NCBI GenBank assembly: GCA_002692605.1
Contig: NZLE01000032.1
Coordinates: forward strand, 3,844 to 23,568
Origin: Opitutia bacterium
GTDB lineage: Bacteria; Verrucomicrobiota; Verrucomicrobiia; Opitutales; Seribacteraceae
DNA: 19,725 nt
Reading direction: 5' to 3'
Shown here: piece by piece, positions 1 to 8,192 of the stretch
How the letters are laid out: each line of letters starts with the position of its first letter
Position numbering within the stretch: the stretch's first letter is position 1
Notes under the pieces: model-generated
Told to the model about the DNA's origin: nothing
The model's database searches: none
Seen by the model: only the letters and a program-made list of their open reading frames with translations
Program-made: the position numbers and the translations under genes

Positions 1-29
1 CCACCTTTTACCTCCTTAAATAAGCGAAT

Positions 30-989
30 ATGCATACTATTTTCCGGCATCCTAAAATTTGTCCATTGGTTATTGCCTTGCTGATACCTCTTGGGGTCCT
101 TGCGGATATTTCGATCCTGCGAGAAAAGGGTAAATTAATCGTAAATGCCGGGGATCAATTGTTCACCCAGTACATATACGCTGATGAAAATCGAGCAAAA
201 CCCGTTTTTTATCCCATATTGGGGCCAAGAGGAAATGAAATGACCCGAAACTATCCTTTTGAAAAGGAAAAGGAGGGCGAAGAAGCCGATCATCCCCATC
301 ACACCTCCTTGTGGTACACTCATGGTATGGTCAATGGTTTCGATTTTTGGGCGGTTGGAGAGAAGAAAGGAAAGATTGTGCATGAGGAATTCATTGAAAT
401 GAACAACGATTCATTCATCGAATCCAACCTATGGATGGACCCTGACGGAAAAACCGTGTGTCAGGATCGGAGAAAAATCTCATTCAACATAGTCGACTCC
501 GAATCCCGGGCCATTGATCTGGAGATCACTCTCATCGCCAGCGTGGATGACCTTACCCTTGGAGATACGAAAGAAGGGAGTTTGGGCATTCGTATGGCAC
601 CCTCATTCAGACTCAAGGGAAAGGTGGCCAAGGGAAGCGCTCTCAACAGTGATGGAATAGCGGGTAAATCGGTCTGGGGTAAACGAGCGTCCTGGATTTC
701 CTATTGGGCGCCGCTCAAGGAAGAGGAAATCGGCATCTCTCTTTTTGATCATCCTTCGAATCCAAGGCATCCCACATGGTGGCATGCCCGAGATTATGGA
801 TTGGTTGCGGCCAATCCCTTTGGTGTAAGTAATTTTGAAGGCAAACCAAAAGGAACGGGAGACATGGTGCTAAGAAAAGGGGAGGAAATTACCTTTAGAT
901 ACCGAATTCTTTTTCATGTAGGCAATCCGGTAGATTCAGAGGTCTCACAGAAATATCTGGAGTGGTCCGTTCAAAAAAAGAGCGGTTGA
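30..989 (+). CDS. Secreted DUF6807 (PmoA-like) family protein
   Basis: A 319-aa protein with a Sec-type signal at residues 1-25 (hydrophobic stretch about 11-24, ending near LADIS). The body matches the DUF6807 family, often mislabelled 'methane oxygenase PmoA'. The family hallmark HPHHTSLWYTHG is at about 88-99, followed by NGFDFW, and KPVFYPILGPRG lies at 57-68. The C-terminal part is beta-rich. The family is common in planctomycetes and verrucomicrobia beside sugar oxidoreductases; its reaction is not established and nothing here suggests methane oxidation. An in-frame TAA at 21-23 makes the ATG at 30 the first possible start. No Shine-Dalgarno is evident. It is the only plus-strand gene on the left side and may belong to an operon that begins outside the window. 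Family assignment is firm; function is unknown. Confidence 0.85.
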   Translation: MHTIFRHPKICPLVIALLIPLGVLADISILREKGKLIVNAGDQLFTQYIYADENRAKPVFYPILGPRGNEMTRNYPFEKEKEGEEADHPHHTSLWYTHGMVNGFDFWAVGEKKGKIVHEEFIEMNNDSFIESNLWMDPDGKTVCQDRRKISFNIVDSESRAIDLEITLIASVDDLTLGDTKEGSLGIRMAPSFRLKGKVAKGSALNSDGIAGKSVWGKRASWISYWAPLKEEEIGISLFDHPSNPRHPTWWHARDYGLVAANPFGVSNFEGKPKGTGDMVLRKGEEITFRYRILFHVGNPVDSEVSQKYLEWSVQKKSG

Positions 990-1027
990 TATTTATAGAA
1001 AACTAGAAAAAAAAGACTTATTTTGGC

Positions 1028-1045
1028 ATTTGCCTAAACGCAAAT
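1028..1045 (+). terminator. Weak hairpin downstream of the DUF6807 gene
   Basis: ATTTGC (1028-1033) pairs with GCAAAT (1040-1045) around the six-base loop CTAAAC, 39 nt after the stop codon. The stem is short and no T-run follows on the plus strand, so a terminator role is only suggested by position. Confidence 0.2.
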
Positions 1046-1691
1046 CTCTGAAACGTAGTGTTTTAGAACATCCTTTTATGTAAAAGCAGAAATTAATTAT
1101 AAATTAATTATTTTGTTATAAGTGACATTATATGTGCACGCTATTATTCCATTTATAGCAATATTAGATCGTATTTTATTGTTATCGTATTCTAGTTTGA
1201 AAATCATTATTATTAAGGGAAGCGAACGAATGGGGTCATTTGCCATTCCAGATTACTGAATTCATCCCCTTGGTTGTGGGAAAAACACTAAACTTGTTGG
1301 TGCCTAGACAAAAGCGGAGGACACCAAACCGCGTGACCATTCGCCTGACTATTTGCTTGTTTGTGATTTTCACAAGAAAAATGAGGCACAGTTGTTCGAT
1401 TCTTTTCAGGCCTTTTTTATGAGTTTACGTAAAACTTGAGATCAACGATTCCTTCCCCCTTATGCCGCAAATTGAGCAATTGCCAATCTTTTGTTGGTTT
1501 TCTCGCTTGGGGTCTACTTGATTATTATAAAAAAATATAAATAAATAATTGAACACTTCTTTTAAGTCTCTGATTTTTCAGCATTTACTTATGATTAACT
1601 CTTATAAGTATTTCTTTACCAAGAATAGCTTTATCCCATAAACCCGTTCAAAATAATTACATGAATCATTTACTTGATATCACTTATACCC

Positions 1692-1707
1692 ACTAATGAT
1701 CACTAGT
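1692..1707. repeat. 16-bp near-palindrome after the minus-strand gene run
   Basis: ACTAATGATCACTAGT matches its reverse complement at 14 of 16 positions (7 of 8 base pairs). It lies 28 nt beyond the stop codon of the iduronate-2-sulfatase-like gene. It could help end the transcript or bind a protein. It is AT-rich, so chance occurrence is possible. Confidence 0.25.
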
Positions 1708-1734
1708 TTTAGAACTTTTTCTGTATTGAAGCTT

Positions 1735-3153
1735 TTATTTATTTAAATATAGATCGTGCTTTTCTATTTCGTTTAGCTTTGCTTTCAGCTTCTCTTTGAG
1801 CATTACCAGAGTCTCAGCGTATTCTGGTTTCTCGAACAGATTTTCATACTGTTTCGGATCCTTCTCCATGTCGTAGAGTTCCCCCTTTTTTCCGTAGTCG
1901 AGCAAGGCCCACTTTTCTGTGCGCAGTAGCCTTCCCTTACCACTGGACAAGGCGGCGTCACGTACCTTCACCGTAGGATCGTCGAACATGATCGAAATGT
2001 CCTTACCCTGAACGTTTCCGGGTATTTTCAACCCGCACAATTGCGAAACCGTTGGATAGAGATCGATCAATTCAGACAAGGAATGACATACGGCAGTCTT
2101 TTTTCCCGGTACGCAAATTATCAAAGGCACTCGAGCGGACTCTTCATGTATGCTAACCTTTTGCCACAAATCGTGTTCTCCCAGATGATAACCGTGGTCA
2201 CTGGTGAAGATGACGATGGTATTGTCGCGCTGACCGGTTGTCTCAAGGGCACCGAGAATTTTTCCGACCAATGCATCGACGAAACTCACTGATGCATAGT
2301 AGGCTCGCAGCGTGCCTTTCTGTTGGTTCAAGTCCATTTTGTAATTGTCGGTCGTTCGCCGATTAGCCGGGTTCTGCGGGATATCGTTTTGATCTCCCGG
2401 GATTTTGGGCGGCAGAACAATTTCAGCGAGCGGGTAAGCGTCAAAATATTTTTTCGGAGCCACCAAAGGAACGTGTGGCCGGACGAATCCCACTGCCAGA
2501 AAGAATGGCTTTTCCATTTCCTTGTATTTGTGGAGTAGCTCGATGGCTTTCTGCGCCGTTTTACCGTCCGAGTGAATAAGATCATCGCCCTCGGCCTCCA
2601 CGACATTGAAACTTTGACTGCTCCCCGTACCTTTCTTCAAGCCTCCCGGATTATTCGACAACTGTTCGGATAGACCGGAAACCTTGGTTTCCGGGCCCTT
2701 GCTGTTGTAAGCTTCATTCCATGATTCGGCATCGTCAGCCCCATCACTCCCTTTAGTGATGTCCGGAGGTACGCCCATGTGAAACACTTTCGAAATGCGC
2801 GATGTGTGGTAGCCTTTCCTTTTAAAGTACTGTGGCCAACTATCTTTGTCAGGTCCCACTTCCTTGCGTCCGCTCGTATATCCGGATGCCTTTGATGCAT
2901 ACGGATAATAGCCGAACATGAGGGATGCCCGTGAAGGCCCGCAGATTGTGGCTTGGCAGTACGCTCTGGTGAAACGGGTTCCCTCGTTCGCCAATTGGTC
3001 AAGGTTCGGTGTCTTGCAGACTGTGTTGCCGTAACAACCTAAGGCGGTCGCAGTAAGGTCATCCGATATGATGAAGAGAACGTTGAGCTTTTCCCTTCCA
3101 ATAAGTGAAAAAGTTGACAAGAGGGCGAGGATAGCGAGCGAACGAAAGGTCAT
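1735..3153 (-). CDS. Secreted sulfatase, iduronate-2-sulfatase-like (family S1)
   Basis: A 472-aa type I sulfatase predicted to remove sulfate esters from a sugar outside the cytoplasm. The start at 3153 gives the signal peptide MTFRSLAILALLSTFSLIG. It sits 4 nt after the upstream stop, with GGAG nine bases before the ATG; longer versions of the frame only add sequence overlapping the oxidoreductase gene. The active site looks complete: D31-D32 for calcium, C71 in CGPSR as the formylglycine precursor with R75, K123 and H125 in SKVFH, H227 in RPHVPL, D319-H320 in TSDHG and K332 in LWQK. The RPHVPL and SDHGYHLGEHDLWQK pattern points to the iduronate-2-sulfatase-like subgroup. It is the last gene of the minus-strand run. 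The substrate cannot be read from sequence. It needs a formylglycine-generating enzyme, and no convincing one is in the window. Confidence 0.9.
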   Translation of the reverse strand: MTFRSLAILALLSTFSLIGREKLNVLFIISDDLTATALGCYGNTVCKTPNLDQLANEGTRFTRAYCQATICGPSRASLMFGYYPYASKASGYTSGRKEVGPDKDSWPQYFKRKGYHTSRISKVFHMGVPPDITKGSDGADDAESWNEAYNSKGPETKVSGLSEQLSNNPGGLKKGTGSSQSFNVVEAEGDDLIHSDGKTAQKAIELLHKYKEMEKPFFLAVGFVRPHVPLVAPKKYFDAYPLAEIVLPPKIPGDQNDIPQNPANRRTTDNYKMDLNQQKGTLRAYYASVSFVDALVGKILGALETTGQRDNTIVIFTSDHGYHLGEHDLWQKVSIHEESARVPLIICVPGKKTAVCHSLSELIDLYPTVSQLCGLKIPGNVQGKDISIMFDDPTVKVRDAALSSGKGRLLRTEKWALLDYGKKGELYDMEKDPKQYENLFEKPEYAETLVMLKEKLKAKLNEIEKHDLYLNK

Positions 3154-3157
3154 AGGT

Positions 3158-4492
3158 TTAGGCTCCAATGATTTTCCATCCCTTTCGGTAAGAGCGATGA
3201 ACGTGGGCATTTGCTCTTTCGTCATTGGTGAACCGGCCCTTCTTGGCATCCCATTTGAGCGAAACGGGCGAGCGCTGCATTGCGACGTTGCCCAGTAGAA
3301 TGGATTCGGTCATAGGTGCGGCAAAACCGATTGGGGAAAGTACGCGAGAGCGGTCACCGCTGAGAATCGCGTCAATGAAGGCAGTGTGATGTCCGAAAGG
3401 TTCCAACTTGGGCAGTTGCACTCCGACGAAACTTTTTTCCGGAAGCAGTAAGGGGGAACTCCCATGCCTTAACAGGAGGACGCCATTCTCTCCCTTGAGA
3501 AGGCAACCGAATCGGTATTTGACGCCCTCGGGAACCAAGGAAGTCAGTGCTTTGGGAGCCCGTTCACCGCCACTGCTCCAGAACACCTTGAGGTCTCCAT
3601 CGGTCAGAGGAGTACCCGGAAAATCAAATTCGACTTGCTCGTTGCTCGTCCAGTTGTATTTATTGGGAACGGCAGTTTGGGAACGAATCCTTTGAGGCAC
3701 GGTCAGCCCCAGTCCACGATACATGGCGTTGAAGATATGACAGCCCATATCCCCCAGGGTTCCCGTTCCGAAGTCCTGTCGTTTCCGCCAGTTCTTGGGG
3801 TGGTAATATTTATTTAAATAAGGGCGCTCCTCTCCTACCCCAAGCCATCCGTCCCAGTCGAGTCCTTCGGGAACGGGGTCCTCGCGGGCCGGAAGCGGAT
3901 TCTTGTCTCCCCAGCCTTTCCCGGAGAAGACCCAGGCTTCGGTTACTTTCCCAATCAATTTACGGCGGATCAGGTCAACGCCGTTCCGATCATTGAAGCT
4001 AGATGCTCCTTGCGTACCCATCTGGACGATGACTTTGTTCCGGCGGGCCGTTTCCTCCATGGCTCTACATTCCCCGATGGTTTGGGCCAGAGGTTTCTGC
4101 ACATAGACGTGCTTGCCCAAGTTCATGGCGCTCATCGCCATGATGCCATGCATGTGATCCGGCGTGGATACGCTGACCACGTCGATGTCCTTCCCCATGG
4201 TTTCAAACATCTCCCGCCAGTCGGAAAAGGTTTTCACTCCATCTATCCTCGCTGCAATTTTGTTGGCGCTTGGGGAATCAACGTCCGCGCCGGCAACCAT
4301 CCTGACTTTTTCGTGCCTGGAAATCGAATGGAGGTCGAGTAATCCCCTTCCGCTCAGGCCGATGGCCGCGTATTGAAGTTTTTGCATGGGAGAGCCGTAC
4401 GCCCAGGAGAGGCGGCTCACGAAGGGAGCTCCGCTCATCAGCACGCATGCCTTTGCAAAACCCCGGCGCGTCCTTTTGCCTGAGTTATCCAT
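3158..4492 (-). CDS. Tat-exported Gfo/Idh/MocA family oxidoreductase
   Basis: A 444-aa NAD(P)-dependent sugar or polyol dehydrogenase-like protein. The N-terminus carries a twin-arginine signal (TRRGFAK, residues 8-14, then a hydrophobic stretch), so it should be exported folded with its cofactor bound. The Rossmann motif GLSGRG is at 45-50. The usual EKP motif appears as QKP at 132-134, keeping the lysine; this variant is seen in secreted planctomycete/verrucomicrobial members. DMGCH at 248-252 supplies the conserved aspartate and histidine. It begins 14 nt after the sulfatase-like gene, behind an A-rich leader without a clear Shine-Dalgarno, and ends 4 nt before the last sulfatase. Family members paired with DUF1080 proteins are linked to 3-keto-glycoside formation, but the substrate here is unknown. 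Confidence 0.88.
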   Translation of the reverse strand: MDNSGKRTRRGFAKACVLMSGAPFVSRLSWAYGSPMQKLQYAAIGLSGRGLLDLHSISRHEKVRMVAGADVDSPSANKIAARIDGVKTFSDWREMFETMGKDIDVVSVSTPDHMHGIMAMSAMNLGKHVYVQKPLAQTIGECRAMEETARRNKVIVQMGTQGASSFNDRNGVDLIRRKLIGKVTEAWVFSGKGWGDKNPLPAREDPVPEGLDWDGWLGVGEERPYLNKYYHPKNWRKRQDFGTGTLGDMGCHIFNAMYRGLGLTVPQRIRSQTAVPNKYNWTSNEQVEFDFPGTPLTDGDLKVFWSSGGERAPKALTSLVPEGVKYRFGCLLKGENGVLLLRHGSSPLLLPEKSFVGVQLPKLEPFGHHTAFIDAILSGDRSRVLSPIGFAAPMTESILLGNVAMQRSPVSLKWDAKKGRFTNDERANAHVHRSYRKGWKIIGA

Positions 4493-4506
4493 TTTTCTTT
4501 TTTGGA

Positions 4507-5778
4507 TTAGAATTCCCCAACTGGTGAAGTGGCATTTTCGGGGAACCTCTCCAGAATCATTTGGAGGCGTTGGCGGCGTCCCGGGGCAATCTTATCCAAC
4601 TTGCTTACCGGACTCTCTTGCCGAGGGTCTTTGGCGAGGTTGTGAAAGGAGCCCTTGTTATCGACGATATGATTCCAGTCGCGAATCATTCGAAACTCAC
4701 CTAACTGAGAATACACCCAGCTTCGCTTTTGATAGGGATCTTCGCTGCCGCGTAAGCTGGGCACGATGGATTTGCCGTCTAAAGTGAGGTTTTCCGGAGG
4801 GGTAATTCCCGCTAAGTCGAGAAAAGTGGGGTACAAGTCGGTGAAATCAATCAGATCGCGGGACACGACGTTTCCCTCGCTTAGGAAAGGAGCCCGGACA
4901 ATGAAAGGCACGTGAGCCCCCCAGTCGCCCTCCCCTCCCTTGCCTTTCGGGTAAGCTTCGCCATTGAGGGTGCCGGAGACCGCTGAGCCGTTGTTCCCGG
5001 TAAAGAAAACAATCGTATTTTTCCTGAGGCCAAGCTCATCGATGCTATTTATGATTTTACCGACGAGATGGTCCAGATAAGTCACGTTGCCCGCATACAA
5101 TCCTTCCTTTTCGTCGGGAGTTGAGTCTTGATTATGAGGCGTTGAGGCATAAGGGCCATGAGCAAGGAGCATCGGGTAGTAAATGAGAAAAGGCCTGTCT
5201 TTGCTTCTCCGTATGAAATCCGTCAGGTACCCATTGATTGAGTCCGGACCATAGGTTGCCCTTCCCCTTCGACCATTGGCTTGAAGTAAGGCTTTCCAGT
5301 ATTTTCCATGGGTTTCCGGTTTGCCCGCTTCGGCTCCCGGCCATACGCAATGTTCATCGAAACCGTGTTCCCATAGGGAGTTGGGTCGTTTGCCAAGGTG
5401 GTTGATTTGCCATTTCCCTCCAATGACCGTGGAGTAACCGTATTCTCGCAGGACTCGGGCAAAGGTTGTGAACTTCTTCGGGCTCAAACCTTCCCTTCCC
5501 TCTCTGGGCGGGTCATGATGACTGGTCCAACCATGGCGAAACGGATACTGTCCAGTCAGTAGGGTAACGCTCGATGGACTGCCCAGCGGCATGCTCCAAG
5601 CCGTTTCATACCTAATGCCCTCCTTGGCCAACCGGTCGATGTTGGGGGTTTGGTGCTTGGAGCCATAGGAGCTTATCCAGTCACGCCCAAGGTCATCGGC
5701 TAAGATGAAAACGATGTTTGGCTTAGGGGCCGCGCTGGCCAATCCGGCAAGAAAAAGAAAAAAAGAGCCTTTTATCAT
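4507..5778 (-). CDS. Secreted sulfatase-like protein lacking the catalytic cysteine (pseudo-sulfatase)
   Basis: A 423-aa protein with the overall pattern of a type I sulfatase: signal peptide 1-17, calcium-type D28-D29 (LADDLG), GGKWQIN at 120-126, H207 in AHGPY, and the C-terminal DFTDLYPTFLDLAGI segment. The C-x-P-S-R signature that must be converted to formylglycine instead reads G66-S-P-S-S70, followed by the expected VTLLTGQYPFR. The catalytic Cys is Gly (GGC) and the adjacent Arg is Ser (AGC). The later SDNG calcium motif reads TGNNG (260-264), with Asp replaced by Asn262. The frame is intact and tied to its neighbours: its ATG overlaps the TGA of the DUF1592 gene (ATGA), and the oxidoreductase starts 14 nt after it. 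That argues for a retained non-hydrolytic role such as glycan binding rather than decay, but this is inference. Confidence 0.85.
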   Translation of the reverse strand: MIKGSFFLFLAGLASAAPKPNIVFILADDLGRDWISSYGSKHQTPNIDRLAKEGIRYETAWSMPLGSPSSVTLLTGQYPFRHGWTSHHDPPREGREGLSPKKFTTFARVLREYGYSTVIGGKWQINHLGKRPNSLWEHGFDEHCVWPGAEAGKPETHGKYWKALLQANGRRGRATYGPDSINGYLTDFIRRSKDRPFLIYYPMLLAHGPYASTPHNQDSTPDEKEGLYAGNVTYLDHLVGKIINSIDELGLRKNTIVFFTGNNGSAVSGTLNGEAYPKGKGGEGDWGAHVPFIVRAPFLSEGNVVSRDLIDFTDLYPTFLDLAGITPPENLTLDGKSIVPSLRGSEDPYQKRSWVYSQLGEFRMIRDWNHIVDNKGSFHNLAKDPRQESPVSKLDKIAPGRRQRLQMILERFPENATSPVGEF

Positions 5779-8192
5779 TTGAAGCGAAACGGTTCGCTGG
5801 CAACGATCTGCAAGATCAGTTCTTGCAATCCGTAGCCCAACTTGGGCATTAGAGTTACGATCGCATCAAGGTCATCCCGGTCAGTGAAACTCAGTCTTCT
5901 TCCGAGTGCGTAGACGAAAAGTTTTTCGGTCAGGCAATGAGTGAATTGACCGGGCCTGCCCTTGAGGTAAGCCTTGATCCCAGATGGACCTTCAATGGTT
6001 GTGCCGTCTGGCATTTCTCCCGATCCGTCAATGGGCAGACGTTTGGCGTAGCGTTCCCGCCAGGCTCCGACGTGATCATAATGTTCCATGGAAAGACCCA
6101 GAGGATCGATCTTTCGATGACATTCGAAGCAGGTCGGATTATTGCGGTGTTTCTCCATCAATTCCCTCATCGTACTTACCCCCCGGGTGTCTGGCTCAAT
6201 GGGTTCAACGTCAGGTGGGGGAGAGTTGGGTGGAGTCCCGAGTAGGTTTTCCAGAACCCAAACCCCCCGAAGCACGGGTTGAGTCTCCACGCCATTCGAG
6301 GTTGCCGTGAGCACGCTTCCATGGCCGAGCAGACCGCCCCGATTATGTTCGGGACGAAGGGTAACCTTGGTAAAAGTTTTGCCGAGGACTCCCTCTATGC
6401 CATAATGTTGGGCCAAGGATTCGTTCAGAAAGGTGTAGTCGGAATCAATGAATTCAAGGATGCTCCTGTTTTCGGAAAGAACGTAATTGAAGAAGCGACC
6501 GGTTTCCTCTCGCATGGCCTGTTCCAAGTTATTCGAATAGTAGGCTTTGTTCTTTTCCGGATCAGGTGGCATTTCTCCTAGCTTTCGAAGATGAAGCCAT
6601 TGCCCCGCGAAGTTTTCGGCCAAAGCCCGAGCCCTTGGGTCCTGCAGCATGCGCTTGGCCTGGGAGAGCAATTCATCGGTTTCGAGGAGTCTGCCGGAGG
6701 CTGCTGCCTCTCTAAGTTCCCTGTCAGGCATGGAGCTCCAAAGGAAATAGGAAAGGCGGGAAGCGAGTTCGTAGGGGTCTAATGCGGATGGGTCTTTTCC
6801 GGGATCGCTTTCCGCGAGATAGAGGAATCGAGGTGAGGTCAGTATGGCTCTTACTCCATAATGCGCGGCATCCCAAAAATCCTTTTTTGCGAGCAGGTAT
6901 TGACTGGCAAGCTTAAGGTAAGGCTTAAGCTCATCGGGAGATACGGGACGCCGGAAGGCTTGGTTTGCCAATCTGATCAGACTGGCATCAAGATACTCCG
7001 ATCCGGGATCCGGAGGAGGGTTGGGGAAATAACGGGCAAACCCAGTTGGCGGCCATTGATCGAAGAACGGACCCTCGATTTCAAAGGAATGAACATGAAG
7101 TTCGGGGCCTGAACCAATGTACATTTCAGGGGGGTTGCGGGCGGGATAAAGTGCGTCCTTATTGTATTTGGGCAGTACCTTCCTCATGATCCGCTTAAAG
7201 GAACCGTTGGGTCCGTTGGCCCAGTGAAGATGAAAAGTGAATCCTTTTTCGAGCCAAACCCGATGCTCGACCTCAATCAATTCGTCATCCGGGATTTCGT
7301 ACTCGCCGATGATGCGATGGGCGGTCGCTCCCAACTCCCGGGAGTCAATCGAAATGGAGAGGCGCATGGGCTCGTCGGAATTGTACCTCAGATCGGAATC
7401 CTTGTAGCGTGATTTTCTGCGTACTGCCTTTGCGGAAAAGCGGATCAAGTACTCGCCATCCGCCGGGACTCCTCGTTTCTTGTCGAGAGCTGGGAAACCG
7501 AGGGGTTGCCTGAACTTGATGAATATGCGACCGGCTTCCCTCCTGGCAACCTTGTCGGAACCCGCCTCGCCCATTCCCCCGTTTGGGTTGATTCCCACCC
7601 CCGCCTGATAGTGAATCATCTTGGGTTCGGGACCGGGTCGGATTACCTTGTCCGCAACTTTACGGGCCGCCTCCAAGTAATTCTCAAGCAGGTGACTGGA
7701 GGCGACCAGTCCTTCACCGACATTGTCGAACCCCTCGGTCGGTTCGTCCGGTGGGAAGGTGGTGGTGGGGTCGAAATCGACCATTTTCAAGTCGAACAAA
7801 TCGCGTATGGTGTTGAGGTATTCGACCCGGTTCAGCCTTCGCAGAACGACTTTTCCACGATTTTCACGAGCATTTTCACGAGCCTGATCGAGAACCTTGG
7901 TCAGGAAGGAAACAACTTCCCGGGTTTCCTCCTCTGTGGGCTGCTTTTCGCTTTCAGGGGGCATCTCGGCCAAGTTGAGTTGATCAAGGATTTCCTGAAG
8001 AGACTCCGCTTGGGTAAGGTCTTCGGCTTTCCCCGAAAGGTGGTCAAAGCGACGATCCCCCTTTTGTTTCTCCGAACCATGGCATTTAATGCAATAGACC
8101 TCGAGAAATCCACGAACCAATTTCCCGTCCTTCGCTTCATCGATTCCCGCAGCGAACGAAACGCTGATCAGGAAGAAGAACAAAAGCTTCAT
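5775..8192 (-). CDS. Secreted DUF1592-type protein with two CxxCH motifs (distal module)
   Basis: An 805-aa planctomycete/verrucomicrobial protein of unknown function. Order of parts: signal peptide 1-15; a cytochrome-like PSCyt1 segment with CIKCH (34-38) and AEMPP (75-79); DUF1587 near 115-183 (RRLNRVEYLNTIRDLFD); a beta-rich insert about 220-375; DUF1595 around 402-465; DUF1592 about 470-600; DUF1588 with CFECH at 688-692; and DUF1585 at the C-terminus. The CxxCH sites suggest covalent haem binding in the periplasm. The ATG at 8192 was chosen because it opens the signal peptide and overlaps the DUF1552 stop as ATGA (8192-8189); its own TGA overlaps the next ATG in the same way. Close coupling to DUF1552 fits a working pair, but the role is not established. 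Confidence 0.88.
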   Translation of the reverse strand: MKLLFFFLISVSFAAGIDEAKDGKLVRGFLEVYCIKCHGSEKQKGDRRFDHLSGKAEDLTQAESLQEILDQLNLAEMPPESEKQPTEEETREVVSFLTKVLDQARENARENRGKVVLRRLNRVEYLNTIRDLFDLKMVDFDPTTTFPPDEPTEGFDNVGEGLVASSHLLENYLEAARKVADKVIRPGPEPKMIHYQAGVGINPNGGMGEAGSDKVARREAGRIFIKFRQPLGFPALDKKRGVPADGEYLIRFSAKAVRRKSRYKDSDLRYNSDEPMRLSISIDSRELGATAHRIIGEYEIPDDELIEVEHRVWLEKGFTFHLHWANGPNGSFKRIMRKVLPKYNKDALYPARNPPEMYIGSGPELHVHSFEIEGPFFDQWPPTGFARYFPNPPPDPGSEYLDASLIRLANQAFRRPVSPDELKPYLKLASQYLLAKKDFWDAAHYGVRAILTSPRFLYLAESDPGKDPSALDPYELASRLSYFLWSSMPDRELREAAASGRLLETDELLSQAKRMLQDPRARALAENFAGQWLHLRKLGEMPPDPEKNKAYYSNNLEQAMREETGRFFNYVLSENRSILEFIDSDYTFLNESLAQHYGIEGVLGKTFTKVTLRPEHNRGGLLGHGSVLTATSNGVETQPVLRGVWVLENLLGTPPNSPPPDVEPIEPDTRGVSTMRELMEKHRNNPTCFECHRKIDPLGLSMEHYDHVGAWRERYAKRLPIDGSGEMPDGTTIEGPSGIKAYLKGRPGQFTHCLTEKLFVYALGRRLSFTDRDDLDAIVTLMPKLGYGLQELILQIVASEPFRFK

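Larger units (their letters stand above)
990..1734. other. Long AT-rich region without a convincing gene
   Basis: 745 bases between the plus-strand DUF6807 gene and the 3' end of the minus-strand run. The flanks (about 1000-1230 and 1510-1735) are very AT-rich: the line 1081-1140 has only 12 G/C of 60 by hand count. The middle, about 1235-1500, is closer to coding composition. Visible elements are a direct repeat of AATTAATTA (about 1091-1111), a small hairpin at 1028-1045, and a near-palindrome at 1692-1707. The only open frames are short; the longest is about 60 codons from a TTG at 1240, resembles nothing I recognise and has no ribosome-binding site. No tRNA or rRNA pattern was seen. Both genes point into this region, so terminators are expected here, but no strong one is visible. 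Confidence 0.6.

Noticed and set aside
30..989. Methane oxygenase (PmoA) function for the DUF6807 protein
   Set aside because: The name is inherited from database labels; the protein is soluble and secreted, with no features of particulate methane monooxygenase.
1240..1422. Short open frame of about 60 codons inside the AT-rich gap
   Set aside because: It starts with TTG, has no ribosome-binding site and its product resembles no family I know; too weak to call a gene or a pseudogene.
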